A DNA stretch of 64,000 bases from Holacanthus passer (taxonomy: Eukaryota; Chordata; Actinopteri; Pomacanthidae). How positions within the stretch are numbered: position 1 is the first letter of the stretch; each line of letters opens with the position of its first letter. Positions 51,380 to 62,619 of the stretch are shown piece by piece. The translations under genes were made by a program, and so were the position numbers. The stretch covers positions 930,001 through 994,000 of the forward strand of contig JAFREQ010000027.1 of the NCBI GenBank assembly GCA_025331565.1. Direction: 5' to 3'. The notes beneath the pieces are model-generated. The model saw only the letters and a program-made list of their open reading frames with translations. It was not told the DNA's origin and ran no database searches.

Positions 51380-52015
51380 GACTCTATTAATGCTTTGCTT
51401 TTATCTTTATTGCACTTTGTTTTTAGCTACTTTTGATATTTGAAGTCTGTTTGACATTTTATTGCTTTTTAGCCTTTCAAACTACTTTTAGTACTGACAG
51501 CTTTATCTAGAGTACTTTGATATATTTACCAAGTATTTCTCCTGGATTGAATATTTTCTTTTTATGTTTGGTTGCTCCACTAACTTAAAGACGTTGGTGC
51601 ACAACCTGTAATTGTGTCCATGTGGTGAGTTGTTGTGTTGTGTATTAGCTATGTGAATGTCGAATCTTCTCCTTTGTTGCATTCACCTTAAGTGTGCCCT
51701 TGTGCTTTCCTTATCTGTTTTATTTATTGCAGTGCTCGTGTGTTTTTCACGTGGAATCAATAAGCCTTTTGCCAAACACCCCCCCCCCATTCTCCATCCT
51801 GTCATCAATAATTTGGTTCATTTTGTTTATTGCATTGGTAAATTCAACATTAGGTATTTTAATATTAGTAAAAAGAATCTGTGTGAATCCATTTTTACTG
51901 ATTTAAGATCAATTGTCCCTCTTATTAACAGCCCCTGCCTCTATTTGTGGGTTTGCCTGTACAGATGGGAACAGTCTTTTTGTTTGAGGATGAGTACAAT
52001 AAGTAAAAATTGAGC
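51380..52015 (+). repeat. T-rich segment, possible retroelement or transcript 3' region
   Basis: Unusually T-rich plus strand with TTTATTGCAGTGC, TTTTGTTTATTGCATTGG and a final GATGAGTACAATAAGTAAAA that resembles a polyadenylation region. A C-run lies at about 51779-51788. It may be the 3' end of a decayed retroelement. I cannot name one. Confidence 0.3.
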
Positions 52016-52133
52016 CTGAAAAAAGAAAAATTTAATTAGTGTATTTTTTGGGGGGGTGAAAGTCCCAAGACGGCAAGGTTGGTGATTTGTCCTGTAACGA
52101 GACTTGGCTGAGCCTCCTCTGGCTCAGTTGCGA

Positions 52134-52175
52134 CGATGATGATGGTGATGATGATGATGATGGTGATGAGGATAA
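52134..52175 (+). repeat. (GAT)n microsatellite
   Basis: About 14 triplets of GAT with scattered GGT variants. Confidence 0.9.
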
Positions 52176-54440
52176 TGATACTTCAGTGTCACCTCCCCCA
52201 GTTTTCTGGCATCGCAGTCTGCTTGCACAAGGGTGAATCCAGAGATTTCAAAGAGAGTTTGAGATTGTAGTTTGTAGACAGCTTTCTGTGAAATGTAACG
52301 AAGATGTCTCCAGACATTTGTATCTTGTGTGTGTCTTTGTAATTTGTAAGAACAAAAGATGGACGATGCGTTCTGAATGCCCTGTTAGTTCTGATCAGCT
52401 CCTGAGGGACGTTATCCAACATGGACCAGCAGAGGTGGCTTCATGTCAGCTCAGATTGTAGCTCCAGCAAAATCTCTCCACCGTTTGTTGCCACTCAGGT
52501 GTGATGTTGGAAGTTGGTGGTCCACGTGGTCCACAGAGGCCAAGAACCCACAGAATCAGAAGCATAGTTTTTACGACACTCATCTCAAACATTGCAAAAA
52601 GACATCTTTACCGAGGTGATCAGTAAGAAAACATTTAAAACACAAAGTAAACAGAACATGTTGAGGGCGGCGAGCAGCTGAGCAGCCGATCAGCCAAGCA
52701 ACACACCGGAAGGAAGGAAAAGGGAGGAAATGAAATGCAAATCAACACAGAAAATAAAACGATGCCCCCAGTTTAATTAACAAAATTAGCAGGATGTCTA
52801 TTGCCATCTGCTGCAGCGAAGCAAGGTGGACATTTTCATGTGATAGTTAAACTGGATTTTAAAAAGAGAGGCTAGAACAGATGGTTTTCTCACAGCATCT
52901 GGAAATACTTCTCCAGGATTATGAATTCAACACAGAATATGGTGAATGAACAGTGATGCCACCAACATGTACTGCATTCAAAACTGTGCTGCTGTACATT
53001 CACTCATTACACATTTCCTTCATGTGTTGTTTTGCATGGTGCAATATTTTAATTGTGTGATTAAAAAAAAAAAAATAGGGACATTATTCTATTATTCTAC
53101 TCTATTTTTTGACACAGTCCAAATAGGAAGTTCAATTTTTATCGATCTCACCATATTTTTTATGGCTGCATAGCTCTGCATCAAAAACCAGGTTGTGATA
53201 CTTTAAAAACTGAAAAAGTAACTCCAAATACAGTAGATGTAGCCATTAAAGGTGCACTTCACCCAAAATATATCCTTTTAGCCCCGAAGGCTTGAAAGGT
53301 TGAAGGTTTAAAAAGTTGGTAGTTTCATCCTTGACAGAGAACGGCTGCTACGGTCGGTCTGAATTCATGCCGGCTCCAATGCTAATAAGTTTTCACGGCA
53401 GCAAAAAAGAGGATCAAAACGTCCAAAGAAACTTCTCAAACCTTTCCTGCAGCATAATCCACCTCTTTGCTGCACATACATATTCACAGTTTTACCAGCC
53501 AAGAATACAACGTCTGCGTTCCTCAAGCACTTCTGCCGCCTTGTATTACCTTTATTCTTTATGCATTTCTTCAGTTTTTTGTAGGTATTTGAATATTTAC
53601 CGCATAAAGTTTAGACAATTCAAATAATTAAAAGGCACAGTTTTACTCAACTGTACACGTGTCGAAGCTTTGCCACATGACAACTATCTGAACAAGTGAT
53701 GTCAGCAACATTCGCTCGTACATTTACTGTGAATTAAGGCCTGTGATAGATCCACCACTTCTACAGGAGAAGTGTTTTATTGATTTCTTCTGTCAGACAT
53801 TTTTAAAGTGCTGATGTGTCTTGACCATGCAACCTCTCTGTCTGTGAACCTGACACTTCAGCGTTTCTGAAAGCGGATACCTGAAGAGAAAGCCGAGGAG
53901 CATCCCTATACTTTACACAGTTGATTGCTCGATAGAAAATGTCAAACTCTTCACACTGAAAGGCTGTAAACATGCTCGAATTTGATTGAGTGGAGAAGTC
54001 ACCTGAAATCATAAACAGCAACCATGTTTTTCAGAAAGCTTTGGCGTCACCTTTAATATGATAGATGTTTCCCAGAGTTCTGCCCTGAGGTGTGGAACGG
54101 TTTTAATCAGCGAGGTTGATTTAACAGTGCAGGTCATGCAGGTACATGGCTGGATGTCAACCATGAAGCTGCAAAACTGATGTGACATGAGTCAAGCCCT
54201 CTTTAAAACAACCGTTACTTTGACCGGGAGAACATTAAGGCATTATTTTATTTTATTTTAATCATAAACCATTTATAGAGGTTCAGAGCTACAAAGTGAA
54301 CAAAAGTCTGCTAATGCTGTGCTTGCAAGTATGGAAAGCCGATTAGGTCATTAGTCCAAGTTTACTTTTAATATAGCTTTAACTTGGCGTTTATAAACAC
54401 TGTTGCAAATGGCAGTCGGCTATGCACCTGCACATTATGA

Positions 54441-54457
54441 CCTGCAGAGGGCGTTCT
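54441..54457 (+). promoter_or_regulatory. CTCF-like motif inside the inverted-repeat element
   Basis: CCTGCAGAGGGCGTTCT keeps the CAG.GGGC core of the CTCF motif in plus orientation. It would be transposon-supplied. Binding is inferred only. Confidence 0.3.
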
Positions 54458-54854
54458 CCAATCGCCATTTGTGAACACCGCTCTATGCACCTCTACGCAT
54501 GGAGGGCATGCGAGGACCTCTTCCTCTGACTGGTGTTTATTCCTGAGTGCAAACTATTCAGTTGGAGGCCTTGGGGCCAAGACAGCCCGCGAGGTAATTT
54601 TACACTGGCCCTTTGAGCAATTATTGCTTTAAACTTTTTTTTTTTTTTAATTAAGGAAAAATGTGTCGCAATTATTTCCCGTCCCATTTATCCCACCCGA
54701 CTGTGTCCCAATTATCCCAGTATGTCCCAGGCCAGCCAATGTGAAAAAAGTCTCTACGGGGCCTGTTGTCCTGTTCTTGCTAACACGTTAGCCTGGTTAC
54801 TTGTACAAATCTTCTTTCCATTTAAAAACCAAAAACTCAATTCAACAGTGAATG

Positions 54855-55194
54855 GACAGAGAGTATGTGTCTGTGTGAGGCCTGTGTGTTTACTCCGTGT
54901 TCGTGTGGTGTGTAAAAAATATCATTTGAGAACAACCCATGCTAACTTTGATACCACTTTCTCACTGGGATCTGATTTTGGGACTAACCTGATGTTATGA
55001 GGAAAGATGTCACGCTCAGTTTTGGCCGCTACATCGCTATGATATCAGTCAAAAAGAAAAAGCCATTTACAGAAGCAGAGACTGTCAAGGAGTGTATGCT
55101 TGCATCGATCAAGGAGATGGTTACAGATGAGAAAACCCAAAACAGCTTGATTGACTCAATCAAGAAAATTCCATCCAATTATCTTAAACAGTGA
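54855..55194 (+). pseudogene. hAT/BED-type transposase relic
   Basis: In the first frame (to about 55000) the text includes VCLL, VVCKKYHLRTTHANFD and LGSDF. These resemble the BED zinc-finger end and following segment of ZBED/GTF2IRD2-like hAT transposases, but the second finger cysteine after VCLL is lost. After a stop at 54998 and a frame change, the frame 54997-55194 reads VKKKKPFTEAETVKECM, the conserved KPFTE...KECM block that follows the finger, then DSIKKIP. The rest, including the catalytic RNase-H fold and dimerisation domain, is absent. It encodes no functional protein. Confidence 0.55.
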
Positions 55195-55252
55195 ACGGCA
55201 GGGAAAGAAAAAAAAGAAGAGAGACGAATAATGACCTAATCGGCTTTCCATA

Positions 55253-56612
55253 TATAATTCATACCATCGATTGACGGTTGTGGTGTTAAAATTGTCTAAT
55301 TTTTCACTCAAAGCACACACACATACACACACACTTACAGCGTAGACATAAAAACCTGGCACCTAATTTCATCTTTGATGTATCTAACACTAAAATCAGA
55401 GTAGAAATGAGTTGACATTCGCTCCTAACTCCTAATAATAAAGGGAACAGATGTCACAGCAAGTACAGCCTGACGCGGAGTGAATAGAAAAAGATCAAGG
55501 AGATGACTGACGGCATCAGGGCTGATTTTGTGCTGAGAAAGTGGACATACACACGCTACATTTTAAAGATTAAAGCTGATAGCTGTAGAATGAAATGAGG
55601 ATCGTGTCAGTGTAACAGATATAAATGATCTTACAAGTTGTTGTTCGCATGCAACGATGTGATTATTGCACTTTATCAATTCATGAAGAAAACATGATTC
55701 AGCTGTTTACACATGAATTAGAAAGATGATCTTTTAATTTTCTATGTGCCATTTTGCATTATTGTCTGAAGCATTGCTTTGTGTTGTTATATTATAGGAC
55801 AGGTTACTTTTAACATGCTCCTCCTGTGGAATAAATTGTTGAATATAAAAATATAAAAACTGTTAGATGTGTGCAGGAACACTGTCAAAAGCAAACGACA
55901 AAAACATAAAATAACACTAAGCATTAGTGCATGAATTTTGTTGCATAACATCACCAGATATCTCACCAGCATCTAGACGCTTCTAGCTGCCAAGACCAGA
56001 CACCTCATAAAAACTTCTGGGGCTTTGTCCATGCAAGGAAACTGGAAACAAACAATGTCGCACGATGCTGGTGGAGACAGTCAAGTGGGGATTAAACAAC
56101 AGTCAAGCACTTCAAACAGCAGAACGCATCTCAAATCGAACCATATGCTCCCTGTTAAATCAGCCCAGTATCCCCGGGAATTATGTTCGTGTTGGGTGAT
56201 TCACGATCTAAATCCAGTGCCAACATTCAGTGCCAGTGCAGGAAAATATCATTATTCAGTGGGTTGGAAAGTGAGGTCGTGGAGGTTGGAGCGGTGGAAG
56301 GTCCAACTGTTGTGTGAGAGGATGGAGCTTGTGTGTCACAAACCAACACATCATCCTTGCTCTCGCGTGTGTGTCTGATGTAGTGTTCGTATATTTCCGT
56401 CTAGTTTTGTGTCCAGTTTGTTTAGTGCTGTTCTGTCACTGCATGTATGTTTTAATTACAACTTGGCAAAGGGCTGCACATAAAGATTTACTTTACGCCA
56501 ACTTTGGTGCAGTATATTTATTTTTATATTGCATTTGGCCTCGAATAAGAAGAAGATGAATGTTGGCTGTTTTTTTTTAGACTAATCTTTACCTACCGCT
56601 TAGTTATTGACA
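55253..56612. other. Non-coding stretch, no gene seen
   Basis: It has short CACA patches near 55312-55335. ORFs at 55787-55972 and 56025-56378 have no known domain. Confidence 0.5.
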
Positions 56613-56700
56613 TGTATACAGTCATGAGAGTGATCTACATACGTGTCTTGTCAAGACAGTGAATAAGCGTATTTCCAAAAATGTCAAACTATTCCTTTAA
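56613..56700 (+). mobile_element. GGAATAGTTC-end MITE family, terminal copy
   Basis: GTATACAGTCATGAGAGTGATC, then GAATAAGCGTATTTCCAAAA and ATGTCAAACTATTCCTTTAA form the terminal end of the family. The closing CTATTCCTTTAA is the inverted counterpart of the start at 32034. The rest of the element is missing or unrecognisable. Confidence 0.7.
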
Positions 56701-56868
56701 CCACACTGTGATGGCATGTGTGACGTGTGGATATTATAGAAATTAATAAGTTAAAGAAAACACCGGCATTGGACATTTTAAACATCATTGAACATAATCT
56801 TCCAACAATAACAGCCTCCTTTTACAGTTAGATGCTAAATAACGGCTACACTGATTGGTTACCAACGT

Positions 56869-56884
56869 CCTGCAGGGGGCGCTA
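56869..56884 (+). promoter_or_regulatory. CTCF-like motif (best in window)
   Basis: CCTGCAGGGGGCGCTA matches the CAGGGGGCGCTA half of the vertebrate CTCF consensus exactly. Plus orientation. About 70 bases downstream lies a TATA-like CTATATATAC. Occupancy is inferred. Confidence 0.45.
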
Positions 56885-56950
56885 GTACAGGTGTGACACT
56901 GGGAAGAAGCAAAAACCCACACGGTTCCACTATTCAGAACACACAAGGCT

Positions 56951-56960
56951 CTATATATAC
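56951..56960 (+). promoter_or_regulatory. TATA-like box
   Basis: CTATATATAC follows the CTCF-like site. No ORF of note starts nearby, so a transcript, if any, would be non-coding. Weak call. Confidence 0.2.
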
Positions 56961-58379
56961 TGGCTCAGTGCAGACTTACTGTAGCTTTCAACCAGTGAAG
57001 CGGCAGCGATACTTCTTTCCCACCTGTGCCTGTTTTATTTTTCTATGGTTTTGTTTGTTTGATTTGATTTGTGCACCAAGGCAGAGGAGAGGTTATCGGT
57101 GCGCGTGTCGCACTTCTTCTTTTTCTAGAGATGTCGTGCAAACAGGCTGATTACCGGCTTTGCTCAGCTTGTGCACCGGTGTTAAAGACTCAAACAGATT
57201 GTCGCTCCACTGACAGTTTAGTGTTAATTATTTGTGCATATAGACACAGAAACATTACTAATCACGAGAGCACGTATTTATGATTTCATTTGCCGTATTC
57301 TAATATTAGATACGTGGATAATTGCGTTTTCCTGCTTCGATAAACTTCATTTCTTTTTAACTGCAATTACAGACTTGGAGTGTGTGGCTGTGAATATTAC
57401 TCTGATTATAAGCTCTGCACGGTAATTTGATAAATTGACTAATGAACAACATAGCTGACTGCTCTGCTTCTGCAGGATTTTCACTGTATGCACACTTACA
57501 CTCACCATGCATGAGCCGGGTGGAGGATTTTAAAGCCCCGGTCCATTCAATCCGCTGGTCTGAGATCTGTTTTTGTGTGGATGCATGATTGCTTTTTGCT
57601 CATCAGTCAACACTTCAGATGTGACCTGCCCTGGTTTGCTTTTATGCACGGCAACACCTCACCTAATTTACCTCCTCATGCACCCTGCACACACGTCTGC
57701 ACACTGAAGGCAAGACATGTCAATTTACAGATGAACTGTTTGGATAAAGAAATGTTTTCTATGTATACATAACTCTTTTAAAACCAGCTCCATAAAATGT
57801 ATCGATCTGCACAGTAGCTTTAAAGATGAAGATGAATGTGGTTCCGGTGTTTGCATGTATTGAAGTGCAGCTTATTAAACAAACAAAGCAATATCTCTTA
57901 TGTATTAACGGATGTAATGCATCATCAGCTTTGGCAGCAAAACATCTGCTACACCTTTCACCGCTTGCCCTGATTGCCATCGTCTGCTGTCCATCACACA
58001 CACACCCACTCACACACCTAACAGCAACCCTTACATAATGTGTTAGGTAACGAGCACTGCCAGGCCTTTTTTTCATTAAAGGTCTGCACCAGTTTAACCA
58101 AATCACTCAGTGGCTGTTATCAGAATTTGACTTAAATTAACGGCTTTTTTGTACAAAAGTATCCAAGTACCTAAACTTCACATCTTACAAGCAACACAGT
58201 CTAAACTGATCTGCGACAGTCTGACTGAGAGGTCGCACCCGATGCGGCGACTCCGGTGGAGACGCTGCCTCCCGCTCATTTTCTATGAGGAGCGGCGGAT
58301 CACTCAAGCAGAGCATGATGGGATTTTCAGTGGCACGGTTGGGTGGGGCAGGAGGGATGGTTTAATTCAATAAACTGTG

Positions 58380-58610
58380 ACCCCTGGGAAAATTGTGACA
58401 CGGTAACCAATTACACCTGAGATCTGACACAGAATACCGGGTGTAGATCCATTATGTGTTGCCATGCAGAAGGAAGCGACCTGATGTAGCCGATAATGAC
58501 GATCCAAATGTATTCCAACTTTTCAGAGCTGCAAATTATGTCAGGCCTGTTTAGAAATTCATAAATTTAAAACCTGCCTTGTCGATGTCAGGCCGCGGCT
58601 TTTTACAGAT
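58380..58610. promoter_or_regulatory. Candidate regulatory element
   Basis: Unique, moderately GC-rich text with GTAACCAATTACACCTGAG, CAGAATACCGGGTGTAG, GTAGCCGATAATGACG and GCAAATTATGTCAGGCC. No ORF and no repeat similarity. Only its style suggests constraint. Confidence 0.25.
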
Positions 58611-58770
58611 TAACAGTTTTTAAATAACATTCCTGAGTTTATATTATACCGAGCGCTGTGGGAAAAAAATGCAGGTAAAACAACACTGATATCACTGAAT
58701 GAAAAGAGGAAAATCTGGGGAAACGTGCAACTTGTAAAATTAGTCTGGAGCTCATTTTTCAGACTGTAGG

Positions 58771-58813
58771 TAAGATCAGATAATCCTGTCTTGATCCCTC
58801 AGAGGGGAAATTT
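58771..58813 (-). mobile_element. LINE/SINE 3' tail fragment, antisense
   Basis: TAAGATCAGATAATCCTGTC followed by TTGATCCCTCAGAGGGGAAATTTT is a reversed copy of the tail described at 18106. Confidence 0.5.
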
Positions 58814-59393
58814 TGAAAAAGAAAGTAGAGTAGAGAGTAATACATGAACTACTGGTTGGGTTTTGATTGTGTGGCTTGTTGTGTTTTGTGTGAAATTTTG
58901 TGTGAATGTATTTGTTGTTGTGTGTTGTTTACTTGTGCTTTTGTTTTTCATATTGTATTTTTGTATATATTTTTTATACTTTTTAAAAATTGGAATGTAA
59001 TGATTTGCAATTTTGTGGTAAGTGAATTTTACATATAATCATATTGTGATTATATTGTGTATGTATGTAAATGTATCATAGATGAAAAAAAACCCATGTC
59101 CATGTAAATGACATGGATGCAATGGACTCAAAAGGAAAATATTCTTTTTCATAATTTAGGTTCAGCACAGCCAAACCTCGTCTGAAAATAGCCAAAACAC
59201 GTGATTCCCCACAGAGGGTTCTCACAGTTTGGGAGGGAGGCCATGGTTCAAATGCAGCCAATCAAAATTTGATTTTAATTACCAACAAGAAAACCCATTA
59301 GAGCGTCCCTTCGGTGTAAAATGCAAATGTCAGGTGCGAAAATGTGTCCTGGATGCTCCCTGCGGTCTTTGATGCAACATAATTTTCTGTTGT

Positions 59394-59426
59394 ACACACA
59401 CACACTCACACACACACACACACACT
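59394..59426 (+). repeat. (CA)n microsatellite
   Basis: About 16 CA units with one T interruption. Confidence 0.95.
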
Positions 59427-60213
59427 GTGGCCAGAATCAAGTATTTATCTGAATCAGTGGTGAGGAAAAAGCAAAAGTCCAAAAGTCTGTGGTGTTTGCT
59501 GCTGTTTACTCATCCAGATTTGTCTCTTTTCACGCTGTGTAAGTACTGAAAATATTTGAAAAACAGACTGTCCTTCTCCAGCAAACGGGTGCTACAAGCA
59601 TGTAAAATTAACCAAGCACTTAGAAGACTTGGAACATTTGGTCTTCTTTAACAGAAGATTTCACCAAAACATGTCATAACAGCAAAAGAATTTGGAAGCG
59701 AGCGGGACAAGAAGATGGATCACAGCGCCCGTGCAGCCAAGAGTGGGAGGCTTGGTGACGAACCAAACTCGCCCTCATCATGACAAACTCGCTGTTAGTG
59801 TTAGTTAGTTAATAATACATGTTGACTGTCAACAAGAATTAATAACTCAAACAGGCCGCAGCCTTCGAGTGTCCGCGTGTTTCCGCTTGTGTGTGATCAC
59901 AGTGTGCTGACAGGTGGTCATTATATCAATTATATGCTTTTGTCCGCGTGCATGCCATTTTGTATGAGGTCATCGGATCATCTACTGCGTGAGAGTCTGA
60001 GGGTCTAAATACTGACGCCGCTGGTTGAATTCCAGCTGTCTAAACATGATATCACGCGCCCGCGCTCTGATGTTAACAGGCGCTTTCCCAAACTGACTCC
60101 TACTCACTAACCCTGAACTATGGACTATGTGAGAGTGTATGAAGTCAGACTCGAGGCTGTGGAGGGGACTGGTTATTTTAAGGGGAGAGGGTATAAAAGC
60201 AGATAAACTGTGT

Positions 60214-60286
60214 CTACAACTACAACCTTGATTCCAAAAAAAAGGTGTGACGCTGTGTAAAACACAAATAAAAACAGAGTGCAATT
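60214..60286 (+). mobile_element. Fish DNA-element fragment
   Basis: CCTTGATTCCAAAAAAAAGG, then GTGACGCTGTGTAAAACAC and AAATAAAAACAGAGTGCAA match the start of a common fish repeat. That repeat reads ATTCCAAAAAAGTTGGGAC-GCTGTGTAAAA-TAAATAAAAACAGAATGCAATG. Only the first 70 or so bases are recognisable. Confidence 0.55.
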
Positions 60287-61729
60287 ATTACAATACTGAA
60301 TGGAGCTTGAGGTCGGACTGTCAAATTATCAAATTCATTTTTAGCCAGCAGCAGAGCAGTGTTCAAAAAAACCTTCCCCTCAGCTCCTGCACTTTCCACC
60401 TTGTCATTCCACACCTTTCCACCAGGTGCCCTCATAGAGCTCACCAGTCACCAGACCTGCTCTTCTCGACACACCTGGCCCTCATTAACCCATTAGCCCC
60501 ACAATCCAAACAGCTCCCAGTTACTGCAGTCACTTACCAGATTGTTGTTGTTGTGTTGTGTCATGTGGTCATTTTTCCTTCCCTGTGTTTCAACCAAATA
60601 TTTGGACCTTTGCCTGTTTTGTACTGAACTCATGTTGGTCAGCTGTTTGACTTAAAAGTTCAGACTTGTGTTGTTTATCAGGTCCAAATCTGTTCAGTCC
60701 TGAAGATGGAAGTCCTTAAAAACAAGCCACAAATTACATGTAGTTTCATTAAAATTCATAGTTGAGTTCTTGGGGACTATTTTCATCCACACATGTTGTG
60801 AGCCAGTGATTATTCGCAGCTGAAGGGTGTGTGTGTGTGATTGACTTGAAATAAACGACATTGGTCGTGTCCTGTCACTCAGTGCAACAGCGCGGCTCGC
60901 TGATGTGTTTGTGGAGCCCCCCGGCACAGAGGAATAATCCGTATCAGACTTTTGCTGCGCACACAAAACATGACAGAATAACTTCATTGTCAAATTCATG
61001 ACTTTTCAAAGATGCTGCCTCACTCCTTCCTTGCAAGTTGTTCACTGGGCACAAACGCCAAAAAAAGCCTTTGCGGGCTTCCTCACACATTTTTGGAGAG
61101 TCCTTCTGTAGCTGAGCCGTTTTGAGAGCGTGCCCGAGACTTCCCCCGGCCAACCCGCCTCACTTCCTGCACACATGAATGGCATGAAATAATTCAATCA
61201 TACAACTTCTCTCGAATTTCCAAATGTTATTGGACCAAATGGATCAAAATCTGATAATAACGAGGCATATCAGAAAAAAAAGTATCCACCGTTTTCCAGC
61301 TGCTCCTTTTCCACCCATGAGAGAAATGCACACATGAGGAAAGCTGCGGGAGGAAGTTGCAGTGGCCACTACAGCAAATCACTTCACAGCCCAGCTCGAC
61401 CAACTATCTGAGGTTATTTAATCCACCTCGTCTCAGTCCTATCTGGTTCAGGACAAACTCTCCTCGCCAATGTGTAAACGGAGGCAGAGTGGACAAAGTG
61501 AGTGCACCGGATTGGTTATCGAGCTGCATAGAGTCGAACGCAGTTGAAAAGACAAGCGCGGTCGCTCAGAGTAAGCACATTCAGGAGCGCTCTCATTATT
61601 TCCCGTCTCTGAGCACCTGTTAGCGGCGGGAACATCGTGTGCGAAAACAAAGTTTCATATTCATGTGTTGTGCCGGCTTCAAGGAGCATGACATATGCAG
61701 ATGTTATCGTTCGCGTGGCAGAGACACGG

Positions 61730-61850
61730 AGTGAGTGGAATTGGTAATACGCTCATTAGAAAACGGGTGGCAGAAATCTCATTAGTTTTGACCATTTCAT
61801 AATTAGACAAGGGATTTATTATTAATCTGGCCATTAAGCATGGAAAGGCT
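61730..61850. promoter_or_regulatory. Candidate regulatory element
   Basis: GGTAATACGCTCATTAG, GAAATCTCATTAGTTTTG, TTTCATAATTAGAC, TTATTATTAATCTGGCC and ATTAAGCATGG give at least five homeodomain-type ATTA/TAAT cores in 110 unique bases. Confidence 0.35.
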
Positions 61851-62194
61851 CAGTCTTGTCCCGTGCCCCTTCCCACTTCTCCGTCCCACTGCTCCTGTTC
61901 ACATGGGCTTGATTGACGTTGCCAGCGGTGTGAGTGTATGAAAATGAGACCCCCTCTGCTCGGCCTCGGCATAAGCGGAATACTAAAAGGACACAATGCA
62001 TGCGTGGAAATCCAACTTCCTTTACAATGACACAGGGGAGATTTACTTACACGCACCACAGGAAGTTTACTCGGAGGTTACCTGCCTGTTTTAGAGCCAA
62101 CGAGCAGTCGCCATATTTTTAACACTCGTGCAAGGACACATAAGCCCAGCAGCTTTTCACCACCCGGCCTCCTTAACTCTGTTTTAGGTCTTTA

Positions 62195-62375
62195 CCCAGA
62201 AGCCTGTGCTGTTATCCAGTTACACCGCATTATGAATTAATCCTCCTCAGCTGCCTGACCCAGAATCCTCCCCCCGCTGTGCTGATGCGCACGCCGCTTT
62301 TTGACCTCTGTCATTTGTTTTATCGCTGACCCTCATTAGCCTAAAGTGGCCTTTCAAGTACACGGCTGGAAAAAA
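62195..62375. promoter_or_regulatory. Candidate regulatory element
   Basis: CACCGCATTATGAATTAATCC, GATGCGCACGCCGCTTTTTG and CCCTCATTAGCCTAAAGTGG in unique, GC-balanced sequence without an ORF. Constraint is suspected from style only. Confidence 0.25.
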
Positions 62376-62619
62376 AAACTCTTGCTCATTTTTCAAACAT
62401 CCATCAGCTGTAACTGTGCCGCACGCCTGGGTCAGGAATATGTACTCATGTTAGCAGACGTGCTTCCACTTTCCCCACTGTTTGTTCTTCTCTGCACCTT
62501 CTGAATAAATCTTTGTTTTGTATCCTTCAGCTTCACACACACTTTCTCTCTCTCCCTCTCAGCCAGTCGGCCGGGCAGTTTTTCTGTACAACCTTTTCAC
62601 AAACACAAATACTCTCGAC

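Larger units (their letters stand above)
50302..54329. other. Non-coding stretch, no gene seen
   Basis: It includes a LINE/SINE tail (50737-50774), a (GAT)n array (52134-52175), a T-rich segment (51380-52015) and purine-rich patches near 52708-52735. ORFs such as 51657-52013 and 53316-53627 lack known domains. Confidence 0.5.
54330..55252 (+). mobile_element. 923-bp DNA transposon with perfect 24-bp terminal inverted repeats
   Basis: The 24 bases at 54330-54353 (begin TATGGAAAGCCGATTAGG) are the exact reverse complement of 55229-55252 (end CGGCTTTCCATA). One mismatch and two further matches follow inward. If the outer TA on each side is the target-site duplication, the element proper is 54332-55250. 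No 8-bp flanking duplication of the hAT type is visible: CTTGCAAG lies on the left and TATAATTC on the right. The interior carries broken transposase-like coding (54855-55194). Perfect ends with a wrecked interior suggest a non-autonomous derivative. Confidence 0.75.
56961..60213. other. Non-coding stretch, no gene seen
   Basis: It holds a candidate element at 57290-57480 (CTAATATTAGATACG, CTCTGATTATAAGC, GGTAATTTGATAAATTGAC), another at 58380-58600, a small GC-rich patch at 58232-58300, a reversed LINE/SINE tail and a CA repeat. A TATA-like GTATAAAAGC is at 60191-60200. No coding gene. Confidence 0.5.
60287..62619. other. Non-coding stretch, no gene seen
   Basis: It holds candidate regulatory sequence at 61730-61850 and 62195-62375. 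The ORF at 60247-60627 starts inside a repeat fragment and has no known domain. Confidence 0.5.

Noticed and set aside
60191..60200. GTATAAAAGC TATA box
   Set aside because: A good TATA match, but it sits just before a repeat fragment, with no downstream gene or other promoter element. Not strong enough for a call.
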